Origin: Marivirga arenosa | GTDB taxonomy: Bacteria > Bacteroidota > Bacteroidia > Cytophagales > Cyclobacteriaceae | Reading direction: 5' to 3' | DNA length: 64,000 nucleotides | Assembly: GCF_030503875.2 (NCBI RefSeq) | Contig: NZ_CP129968.2 | Span: 930,001 to 994,000, forward strand | Part shown: positions 54,844-62,745 of the stretch, piece by piece | Layout: each line of letters starts with the position of its first letter | Position numbering within the stretch: position 1 is the stretch's first letter | Translations under genes and position numbers: made by a program | The notes under the pieces: model-generated | Seen by the model: only the letters and a program-made list of their open reading frames with translations | Database searches by the model: none | What the model was told of the DNA's origin: nothing

Positions 54844-55527
54844 TTACCCGCACACCAATTTATATCCGTAACCTCTGATATTCAATATCTGTAAATCAGG
54901 GTCTTTTTCAAGTTTTTTACGCAGCTTGCTGATGTATACATCCATGCTTCTCGCATTGAAAAAGTCTGCTGATCCCCATAATTTTTCAAGTATAAGCGAG
55001 CGATCTGTTAATTCATTTTGATGAAGAATTAACTCTTTTAAAACTTCCGATTCTTTACTGGTTAAATAAAGTTCTTCATGTTCAAATTTTAAAAGCTGCT
55101 TACCCGGATGGAAATTATACTTTCCTACTGGAGTCCATTCTTGATGAATAGGATTACTTTTACGTTCTAATAGTGCCTTAACTCTCACTATTAGTTCTTC
55201 CATGCTGAAAGGTTTTTTAACGTAATCATTGCCTCCTTTTTCGAAGCCTTCAATTACATCTTCTGTTGTTGATTTTGCTGTTAGGAATATGATAGGGATA
55301 TAGGTATCTGAATTACGGACCTTTTTTGCCAAACTGAAACCATCCAATTTTGGCATCATTATGTCTAAAATGAGTAAATCATAATCATTTTGCTGATAGC
55401 TAAGCCAGGCTTTTTCACCATCTTCACAATGATCTACTTGAAAACCTCTGCTCTCAATGCTTTCTTTTAAAATTAAACCTAATGAAGGCTCATCCTCTGC
55501 TAATAAAAGTCTATAGTTTTTCTTCAT
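54844..55527 (-). CDS. OmpR/PhoB-type response regulator
   Basis: The ATG at 55527 overlaps the kinase stop in an ATGA junction and is preferred over the upstream frame at 55536. The 227-residue protein has a receiver domain (about 5-118) with the acidic pocket Glu11-Asp12, phospho-acceptor Asp55 in LLILDIMMP, and KKPFSMEEL near 105, then a winged-helix DNA-binding domain (about 130-225; LTSKESEVLKELILHQNELTDRSLILEKLWGSADFFNARSMDVYISKLRKKL). It is translated with the kinase and may bind the phased TTAACA sites upstream of the kinase. Confidence 0.95.
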   Translation of the reverse strand: MKKNYRLLLAEDEPSLGLILKESIESRGFQVDHCEDGEKAWLSYQQNDYDLLILDIMMPKLDGFSLAKKVRNSDTYIPIIFLTAKSTTEDVIEGFEKGGNDYVKKPFSMEELIVRVKALLERKSNPIHQEWTPVGKYNFHPGKQLLKFEHEELYLTSKESEVLKELILHQNELTDRSLILEKLWGSADFFNARSMDVYISKLRKKLEKDPDLQILNIRGYGYKLVCG

Positions 55528-57032
55528 GGTAAGCAAGCTTCAAAATGCGTAAGATTTTTGGAGATGTGTAACTCTAATTTTCCATCATGTTTTTCAATAA
55601 CCTTTTTACTATAATAAAGTCCGATACCAAAACCTTTTACATTATGGATATTGCCATGAGGAATTCTATAAAATTTGTCGAATACCTTTTTAGATTGTGA
55701 TTTGGATAGATTACCACCATTATCCATCACACTGAAACAATGATGATTTTCTTTAAATTGGTAAGTAAATTGAATTTCATTTCCTCCATATTTTAATGCA
55801 TTATCAATAAGGTTAGAAAGGGCATTTTCTAAGTGAAACTTATCGGCTTCTAAAATATGCCTACTGTCGGCAAAATCACATATTATTTTTTTATCAGTAT
55901 TATGATTTTGATATCGCTCGATTAATTCTTGGCAGAAAGTTGAAACTTGAATTGCTTCTTTTTTAATCATTAGCTTTTCGCTATCAAGAGTAGCGGTTTC
56001 TAATAATTTTTCTACCATAGCATTCATTTTATTGACTTGCTGCTGACCAATGTGAAGATACTTTTTAGTCTTCTCAGGATCATTCTCAGGATTGAAGTTT
56101 TGTAATGCCTCCACCGAGGTAGAAATGGTGGCTAAAGGTGTTTTGAATTCGTGGGTTATGTTGTTGATTAAATCATTCTTAATCTCGGCTAGATCTTTCT
56201 GATTTTTAATCGTTTTGTACAGAAAGCCTAAAACAAAAATTATCAATAGAAAGAAGGCTAAGGAGAAGCTACTATTGATAAATCCCTCTTGTAAAATTGC
56301 TAATGAAGCATTTTCATATGCAAGATTTACTTTTTCACTTGGAGGTAATAAGTCTTCATCAGCTGTGTAAAGTAGTGGCATGGCTTTAACAAGATCTTCA
56401 TTATAGCTGCCGATAACAGAATCTTTTTTCAGATGCTGTATACCATAAGTAATATCTAAATTATTTTCTCTTAGTTCATCATTAAAGTAATTACTCAGTA
56501 ATTCGAAATCTAGGGTATCTCTGCTAACAGAAATCACAAGTTTATTAGAAATGCTTTTCAATGAGAAAACGCTATCTGCGGCTTTTCTACCCGCCATCAT
56601 CACGATATCATTCTTTTTATCAAGAAATACCTCTTCTTCCTTAAAGTCCCCTTCAATTACAATTTGGGTAATGTTTAATCCATCTAATTCTTTTACCTTT
56701 TTCTCCAGTATTTGACTTCCTTTTTCGGAGAATGGACTTTCGCTAAACCTTTGAAAGAAATCTCGAGTGATGGCATGACTTAATTCTGAGCTGTCAGTTT
56801 TAACTTTCTTTTTATTTCCTTCTTGGATATCAGTAATGACAATCACATCGGATTTTGATAATTCATCAAAATAATTTTTAAGAGCAGTATCAAATGCCAA
56901 GGTCACATCCTGAGTGAAATTATAATAGGCCTCCTTATAATTTTTGATAAAATAAAAACCATGAAATAATATAGCAGCAGTAAAAACTGTGATTATTAAT
57001 ATTCCGATCGCTTTGAATTTTCTTGAATTCAT
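55524..57032 (-). CDS. Sensor histidine kinase
   Basis: I take the ATG at 57032 (MNSRKFKAIGILII), which puts the first membrane helix at residues 5-30; the longer frame adds an unlikely tail. The 502-residue protein has a periplasmic sensor region (about 31-252), a second helix (about 253-273), HisKA with His294 in NNITHEFKTPLATISTSVEAL, and HATPase_c (about 385-500; NLIDNALKYGG, KGFGIGLYYSKKV). The sensor part has no domain I recognise. It pairs with the response regulator and is divergent from a GLPGLI gene. Confidence 0.94.
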   Translation of the reverse strand: MNSRKFKAIGILIITVFTAAILFHGFYFIKNYKEAYYNFTQDVTLAFDTALKNYFDELSKSDVIVITDIQEGNKKKVKTDSSELSHAITRDFFQRFSESPFSEKGSQILEKKVKELDGLNITQIVIEGDFKEEEVFLDKKNDIVMMAGRKAADSVFSLKSISNKLVISVSRDTLDFELLSNYFNDELRENNLDITYGIQHLKKDSVIGSYNEDLVKAMPLLYTADEDLLPPSEKVNLAYENASLAILQEGFINSSFSLAFFLLIIFVLGFLYKTIKNQKDLAEIKNDLINNITHEFKTPLATISTSVEALQNFNPENDPEKTKKYLHIGQQQVNKMNAMVEKLLETATLDSEKLMIKKEAIQVSTFCQELIERYQNHNTDKKIICDFADSRHILEADKFHLENALSNLIDNALKYGGNEIQFTYQFKENHHCFSVMDNGGNLSKSQSKKVFDKFYRIPHGNIHNVKGFGIGLYYSKKVIEKHDGKLELHISKNLTHFEACLP

Positions 57033-57070
57033 ACTGCAAGATAAAGAAAAGCAATTAGCCAAATTCTGAT

Positions 57071-57096
57071 TTAACACTCTTTAACATTCATTAACA
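57071..57096. promoter_or_regulatory. Three TTAACA direct repeats in exact 10-base phase
   Basis: TTAACA occurs at 57071, 57081 and 57091 in the 110-base gap between the divergent kinase and GLPGLI genes. Equal 10-base spacing puts all three on one face of the helix, as for OmpR-family regulator sites. The neighbouring response regulator is the natural candidate. Confidence 0.55.
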
Positions 57097-57142
57097 TTGT
57101 TTGAAAGCCAGCTTTAGTTGATTTGTATCAAACAAAAACACA

Positions 57143-57970
57143 ATGATCATGAAATATCTAATTCTTACCCTATGTGGCCTATTCTTTTATAATGTATCAA
57201 ATGCACAGCAATTTAGCGGGACTGCTACTTTTAAAAGTAGCAGTCAGATAGAACTTTCTTTAGATTCTACGGCAATGTCACCACAGCAAATGCAGGCTTT
57301 AAAACAGCAGTTGATTAAAAAGATGCAGAAGACCTATAAATTAAAATTCAATGCAAAAGAGTCTCTATGGGAACAGGAAGAGAGTGTAGATTCTGGCCCT
57401 GCAAAGGCTTCTTCAGGTGGAATGGAGCTAGCAATAATGGATGGCAGTTCCAAGGATAAAATGTACAGGAATTTAGAAGCTAAAGAATATAGAAATAGCC
57501 AGGAGATAATGGGTAAAAGATTTCTAATTGTAGATAGCCTACCGAATTATGAGTGGGAGATTACTGATGAAAGCAAAAAAATTGGTGATTATAACTGTCA
57601 AAAAGCCATTTACACCAGAATTTCAGATGCTAAAAGATTTGCTTCAGGAATGGATGAGATGGAAGTAATTAAAGATACTACAAAAGTTGAAGCCTGGTTT
57701 ACCATGGATATTCCAGTAGCTCACGGACCAGTTCAATATTTTGGTTTACCAGGTTTAATTCTTGAATTGAAATCTAATGGCAGACATTTTATATGCACAG
57801 AAGTAAGTATGAATTATAAGGAAGTTGAAGAAATTAAAGTGCCTGATCAAGGAAAAGTGGTGACGAATGATGAATTTGAGAGTATTTCTGAAGAGAAGAT
57901 GAAAGAGATGATGCAGCGATATAGAGGGAATGGGAATGATTCGAATATTGAAATTGTAATTGGCGGATAA
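57143..57970 (+). CDS. GLPGLI family protein
   Basis: The 275-residue protein has a signal peptide (about 1-22, ending SNAQ) and the family signature FGLPGLILELKSNGRHFICTEV near residue 200. A KIGDYNCQKAIY motif (about 149-160) and the AWFTMDIPVAHGPVQYFGLPGL strand pair complete the family fold. GLPGLI proteins are Bacteroidota-specific periplasmic proteins of unknown role, often next to TonB-dependent receptors, as here. An ATG at 57149 is an alternative start. It precedes the barrel gene by 8 bases, and the pair is divergent from the two-component system. Confidence 0.93.
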   Translation: MIMKYLILTLCGLFFYNVSNAQQFSGTATFKSSSQIELSLDSTAMSPQQMQALKQQLIKKMQKTYKLKFNAKESLWEQEESVDSGPAKASSGGMELAIMDGSSKDKMYRNLEAKEYRNSQEIMGKRFLIVDSLPNYEWEITDESKKIGDYNCQKAIYTRISDAKRFASGMDEMEVIKDTTKVEAWFTMDIPVAHGPVQYFGLPGLILELKSNGRHFICTEVSMNYKEVEEIKVPDQGKVVTNDEFESISEEKMKEMMQRYRGNGNDSNIEIVIGG

Positions 57971-57978
57971 TCCTTGCT

Positions 57979-60651
57979 ATGAAGACTTTTATACATCTCA
58001 TTTTAATTACAGGCTTGCTCATATTCTCATTTAGCATTTCAGCCCAGGAAAAGGACTATTATCAGTTGAAAGGTAGAGTGATAGATTCGCTCAATCAATC
58101 AATTCCCTATGCTAATGTTCTGTTAAAGGATACTACAACTAATTCTATTAAAGCTTTTGCAGTAACCGATGAAGAAGGACGTTTTAAAATGACTATTGAA
58201 ACTGATCAGCAATATGAACTTAGAGCAAGTTTTGTAGGCTTTGTTCCTTTTGTTCGAAATATTACTACAAATCCAAATCAAGTTCAGGATATTCTAATTC
58301 AATTATCACAGGATCAAGGATTGCTGAATGAGGTACAAGTGGTGAAAGAGATGCCTGTTACCATGTCTGGAGATACATTGATTTATAAAACTGAAGCTTT
58401 TACTACTGGAAAAGAAAGAAAGTTAGAGGATGTTCTAAAGGAATTACCAGGTGTTGAAGTTGAGGAGGATGGGAGTGTAAAAGTTCAAGGTAAAAGAGTG
58501 GATAAATTACTGGTGGAAGGGAAGCAGTTTTTTGATGGCGATAGTAAAATGGCGGTAAAGAACCTACCTGCTAAGGCTATCGATAGAGTGCAGGTGCTTA
58601 AAAATTATCAAGATAACTCCACTTTGAGAAATGTTAATACTAATGAAAATTTGGCTATGAACATCACGCTCAAAGAAGATCAAAAATCTTTAGTTTTTGG
58701 TGATGTTAGTTTGGGTGGAGGTCCTAAAAATAGCTATGCAGGCCATGCAAATGCATTTTACTACAGTGATGATTTAAGTGTGAATGCAATTTTGGACGCA
58801 AATAATATAGGGGAGCAAGCCTTCAATTATAATGACTTTCAAAGAATGCGTCAGGCTCAAAATCCTTGTGGAATTCAATCAGGAGCTTTGAAAATTGAAG
58901 ATCAAAATAATGGAAATGCAATTCCTCAAAAAGATAGAACTCAAGTACAATCTTTGAGAAGTGCTTTTACAGGCTTAAATATTGCTTTTCAACCTTCAAA
59001 AAAGTGGCAGCATCAAGCATATCTAATTGCAAATAATGCGGAGGTTGATGAAAAACAAATTCAACAAAGACGCTTTTTAAGTGAGCAGGCTCCTGAACCA
59101 GAAAATAGTGAAAGTAATCAAATACAGAATTATGGAAATGTGCTGGGACAATACCAATTAGATTATGTGCCTTCCCCATTTAGTAATTGGCAATATAAAA
59201 GTCAATGGCTTGGCAATAGACTATCAGCAAATCAGAATATAAAATCCAGCTGGGCGGACGGACAACTTAGCGATATAGTGAACGATAGTGATGAATGGAG
59301 CTGGAACCAACAATTAAATTTTTATACTCAAATCAGTCCGGATCACATATTTTCAATAGAAAACCAATTTTTATGGCGCAATGAAAATGGTCAAAATGAG
59401 TGGGATTTACTATATGGATTGAATTCTGAGCAAGACTCTTCCATTTTCAGAGAGGAATTCTCACAAAAAAATACGAAAACACTGCAGTCAGAGCTCCATT
59501 ATTATTGGATATGGAACAATAAAAATCATTTAGATTTATCAATGTCCTATCAATATCAGAATACTGATTTTAATCAAAATTTATTTAATGAGGCAAACTT
59601 GGATTTAGTGGATTATAAAATTGATAATTCAAGAGTCTGGTCAAATTCTGCAGTTGGTGCTCAATGGAAATCTAGAGTAGGTAGCTTTTTGTTCTTACCA
59701 GGGGTTAGTTACTTCTATTTAAATGATCAGAGGGATGCATTGAATAATGGTGAAAATAATGATAGGATTAGCAATCATTATGTGCTACCTAATTTTAGAG
59801 TAAAGTATGACATCAATAGTGTTCAGGGATTAAATTTAGTGTACAAACAAAATGTAAGAAGTCCACAAATAGAATGGTTGAGTAATGCATTACAATTAAG
59901 GTCATACCAAAATATATTCAGTGGAGATACAAATTTGCAGCCAGCGTTTTATAATATGCTTGAATTGAATTATCATTTCTTCAATTTATTTAATGGGATG
60001 AATGCTTTTTTCAGAGCTTCATATAACCAGGTTCAATATTCATTTCAGGAGGCCACTGATTTTAATGGACTCATAAATAATTCTTCCTTAATTAATAGTG
60101 GGGAACCGCAAAATGATGCACAATACAGTGGAAGATTGGATAAGAGGTTCAAATCATTTCGATTGACTTATGAATCGAATGGTATGTATCAAGAATATGC
60201 GAATAAGGTAAATGGTGAATTGTTAGACAATGAACAGTGGAGTTTGAACAATAGTCTTGCATTTCAAACCAATCTTGGTAAACACATTACCAGCAGTATA
60301 AAGTACTCGCTTCAAAATAATGAGTATACTAATGGGAATTCACAAAATGAATTCAATCTTCAAAGGTTTACTAACAAATGGGAGTCTAAATGGAGTGATA
60401 ATTTTGAATTTGATTTCGAAATAGAATATCAAATATATGCCGGCACTAATACGAATAGTGACTGGTGGATAGCGAACTCCGAATTGAGTTATGAAATACC
60501 AAATTCAGCATTTCGATTTGATGCTCAAGTGTATAACTTATTCGATACAAAATCGGTGAATCGTGATTATTTATCAGAATATTTTGTGAGTACTTATCAA
60601 AATTTTATTCAAGGTAGAAGGATGATGTTTAGTGTGAATTATAATTTTTAA
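57979..60651 (+). CDS. TonB-dependent-receptor-like outer membrane beta-barrel protein
   Basis: The 890-residue protein has a signal peptide (about 1-22, ending ISAQ), a CarboxypepD_reg-like domain (about 28-115: LKGRVIDSLNQSIPYANVLLKDTTTN), a plug-like domain (about 118-225: EVQVVKEMPVTMSGDTLIYKTEAF, VLKELPGVEVEEDGSVKVQGKRVDKLLVEGKQFFDGD), and a long barrel rich in aromatic/Asn strands to the C-terminal SVNYNF. This is the outer membrane beta-barrel (OMP_b-brl_3) type of receptor; it has no SusD partner. Ligand unknown. It is in one transcript with the GLPGLI gene. Confidence 0.9.
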   Translation: MKTFIHLILITGLLIFSFSISAQEKDYYQLKGRVIDSLNQSIPYANVLLKDTTTNSIKAFAVTDEEGRFKMTIETDQQYELRASFVGFVPFVRNITTNPNQVQDILIQLSQDQGLLNEVQVVKEMPVTMSGDTLIYKTEAFTTGKERKLEDVLKELPGVEVEEDGSVKVQGKRVDKLLVEGKQFFDGDSKMAVKNLPAKAIDRVQVLKNYQDNSTLRNVNTNENLAMNITLKEDQKSLVFGDVSLGGGPKNSYAGHANAFYYSDDLSVNAILDANNIGEQAFNYNDFQRMRQAQNPCGIQSGALKIEDQNNGNAIPQKDRTQVQSLRSAFTGLNIAFQPSKKWQHQAYLIANNAEVDEKQIQQRRFLSEQAPEPENSESNQIQNYGNVLGQYQLDYVPSPFSNWQYKSQWLGNRLSANQNIKSSWADGQLSDIVNDSDEWSWNQQLNFYTQISPDHIFSIENQFLWRNENGQNEWDLLYGLNSEQDSSIFREEFSQKNTKTLQSELHYYWIWNNKNHLDLSMSYQYQNTDFNQNLFNEANLDLVDYKIDNSRVWSNSAVGAQWKSRVGSFLFLPGVSYFYLNDQRDALNNGENNDRISNHYVLPNFRVKYDINSVQGLNLVYKQNVRSPQIEWLSNALQLRSYQNIFSGDTNLQPAFYNMLELNYHFFNLFNGMNAFFRASYNQVQYSFQEATDFNGLINNSSLINSGEPQNDAQYSGRLDKRFKSFRLTYESNGMYQEYANKVNGELLDNEQWSLNNSLAFQTNLGKHITSSIKYSLQNNEYTNGNSQNEFNLQRFTNKWESKWSDNFEFDFEIEYQIYAGTNTNSDWWIANSELSYEIPNSAFRFDAQVYNLFDTKSVNRDYLSEYFVSTYQNFIQGRRMMFSVNYNF

Positions 60652-60676
60652 CTAAAAAAAGTCATTAAAAATAAAA

Positions 60677-60705
60677 AAAGCCTGCAAAATCAATTTGCTG
60701 GCTTT
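60677..60705. terminator. Terminator between the barrel gene and DUF4197
   Basis: A 12-bp stem with one mismatch (AAAGCCTGCAAA / TTTGCTGGCTTT) and a 5-base loop. The minus-strand side has the stronger T run, so it mainly ends the DUF4197 message; it may also end the convergent barrel message. Confidence 0.75.
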
Positions 60706-60729
60706 CCTTTTAGCTAACAATTATTTGTT

Positions 60730-61572
60730 CTAATCTAACAATCCAAATACCTCTCTGAGAATATCATTAACTCTTGCACTTACATTATTTCTAATGTTCG
60801 CCTCTTCATCTTGTACTTTTAAGAATAGCCCATCTAATCCTCTGGTGGTGGCATAGGCTGAAATATCCGCTTCTTCAATTGAATTTATGCCTGCAATAGA
60901 CCCTAATGTTTGTTGTTCAAATAAACTTAAAGGGATTGAGGTATTTAAAATTCCATTGTATTCATTAACAAAATTCGCATAAATAGCTTCAACTGTTTGA
61001 TCACCAATCGTAACTTGATTTACAGCATTATTAACCTTTGGTTCAAATGTATTGAATAATGATTCATAAGTATTGTCAATTAAATAAGCGGTTGCCGCAG
61101 TATCTGATCCGTACAAAATGCTTTCCGCATCAGCGATTGTAATTCCTCTGATAGCATCAAAAAAGATTGGTCCTGCTTCCTTTGCAGCTTCCTCTGCTGC
61201 TCTATTTAAGCCTAATATTAATTCTTCTTCTTTTTCTGCTAGGCTAGGAATGTCTAAAAGCGGAATCCCTGTATTGTATAATTGTTCCCCTGTGATTGTG
61301 CCTATACCAAAGGCATTAATTTCAATTGCTTTAAGCGATGCGATTTGTGATTCTAACTCATCAGGGAGTAAAATTTTAACAGCTTCATCTTTTAAATAAC
61401 CATCAACAATTGCCAGTTTAGAAGTAGCAGTATCAGTTCCAACCCGTAAGGCTTCTTTCAGTCCTTCAGCGATGTTAATATTCGCGGGTTCTTCTAGGGC
61501 TTCATTTAGTAAATCACATGAGGATACCAAAAGGATTGAAAGTATTAGGCTAAGTGAGAATAGATTTTTCAT
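60730..61572 (-). CDS. DUF4197 family lipoprotein
   Basis: The 280-residue protein has a lipobox (LVSSC, Cys19) and a helical DUF4197 body: NIAEGLKEALRVGTDTATSKLAIVDGYLKDEAVKILLPDEL (about 34-75), GITIADAESILYGSDTAATAYL (about 146-167), and the C-terminal TRGLDGLFLKVQDEEANIRNNVSARVNDILREVFG. Family function is unknown, with a periplasmic or outer membrane location expected. It is a single-gene unit between the barrel gene and the ABC transporter genes. Confidence 0.9.
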   Translation of the reverse strand: MKNLFSLSLILSILLVSSCDLLNEALEEPANINIAEGLKEALRVGTDTATSKLAIVDGYLKDEAVKILLPDELESQIASLKAIEINAFGIGTITGEQLYNTGIPLLDIPSLAEKEEELILGLNRAAEEAAKEAGPIFFDAIRGITIADAESILYGSDTAATAYLIDNTYESLFNTFEPKVNNAVNQVTIGDQTVEAIYANFVNEYNGILNTSIPLSLFEQQTLGSIAGINSIEEADISAYATTRGLDGLFLKVQDEEANIRNNVSARVNDILREVFGLLD

Positions 61573-61677
61573 AACTCGAATATTTATTGAATATAAATAT
61601 CACAAATATTTAGCCAAAAAATAGAATTGAGATGGTTGAATTTTACGCTCAAGTAATAAATGGAAGGATATTACATA

Positions 61678-62745
61678 TTAACTTACCAAGCCAGGATACC
61701 AGCATGTATCCAATACATGAATTTTGGAAGGATTAAATCTTAGGAAGATTTCATCTCCTTTTTCAAAAAGAATTTTTTCATGGGCATGAATCACAACATG
61801 TGTTTCAGCTCCGATATCGGCATGCACTTGTTGATGATCTCCGAAGTATTGTGCTAAGACTACTTTTGCGGGAAAAGTTCCTTCTTTATGGTCAGTACAT
61901 ATATCAATATTTTCGGGTCTGATGGCAATTAATACTTGCCCTGTCTTATCCGTTTTACTTCCTGCAATCGGCCCTGCTTTTAATTTATAAATCCCATCTT
62001 CAGCAGTAGCGTTCATGGCGTTTATTTTACCAAAAAAGCTTGCTACATATAGGTTTTTAGGGGTTTCATATAATTCACGAGGAGTTCCTACTTGCTGAAT
62101 TTTACCGTCCTTTAAAATGGCAATCCTATCAGCAGAAGAAAGTGCATCCCGCATGTCATGAGTTACAAAAAGTGCAGTAGCTCCTGCTTTTTTAATGATG
62201 TTTCTAACTTCTTCCCGAACTTGATCTTTTAATACAGCATCAAGATTACTAAATGGCTCATCTAATAAAATCAAACCTGGATTTGGGGCTAGTGCTCTTG
62301 CTAAAGCTACTCTTTGCTGCTGTCCGCCAGATAAGTGATGAGGAAACCTATTAGCGTAACTACTTAATCCCACCATATCAGTTACTTCTCTTACCCTCTC
62401 TTTTAAGTTTGGGAATTGTTTTTTAGAAAGTCCGAATTTAATATTTTCAGCAACTGTAAGATGAGGAAATAAAGCATAGTCTTGAAAAACCATCCCTATT
62501 TTTCGCTTTTCAGGTTTCATGCTGAAATTATCATCCACCACCTTGTCACCATTTATCAATATTTGGCCTTTGTCTGCTTCTTCAAATCCAGCGATAAGTC
62601 TTAGCAAGGTAGTTTTCCCACTTCCGCTTTCACCAACTAGTGCTAATAACTCCCCTTTATTCACTGTTAAATTTGCATCATTAACAGCGTATTGGAGTTT
62701 CTTACCAAATCTCTTATGTAAATTTTTAATTGATAATACTTCCAT
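61678..62745 (-). CDS. ABC transporter ATP-binding protein (ferric-iron / FbpC type)
   Basis: The 355-residue ATPase has Walker A GESGSGKTTLL (about 37-47), the Q-loop MVFQDYALFPHLTVAENI (about 84-101), signature HLSGGQQQRVALARALAPNPGLILLDEPFSNLDAVLKDQ (about 137-175, with Walker B and D-loop), the H-loop FVTHDMRDA, and a C-terminal TOBE-like part (about 240-350). This is the long CysA/PotA/FbpC type. The permease overlaps it by 20 bases upstream and is of the FbpB two-domain kind, so Fe(III) import is the best guess; no binding-protein gene is in view. Confidence 0.9.
   Translation of the reverse strand: MEVLSIKNLHKRFGKKLQYAVNDANLTVNKGELLALVGESGSGKTTLLRLIAGFEEADKGQILINGDKVVDDNFSMKPEKRKIGMVFQDYALFPHLTVAENIKFGLSKKQFPNLKERVREVTDMVGLSSYANRFPHHLSGGQQQRVALARALAPNPGLILLDEPFSNLDAVLKDQVREEVRNIIKKAGATALFVTHDMRDALSSADRIAILKDGKIQQVGTPRELYETPKNLYVASFFGKINAMNATAEDGIYKLKAGPIAGSKTDKTGQVLIAIRPENIDICTDHKEGTFPAKVVLAQYFGDHQQVHADIGAETHVVIHAHEKILFEKGDEIFLRFNPSKIHVLDTCWYPGLVS

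Noticed and set aside
55524..57077. Longer N-terminus for the sensor kinase starting at 57077
   Set aside because: The added 15 residues would overlap the phased repeat region and carry no family features; ATG 57032 directly precedes the first membrane helix.
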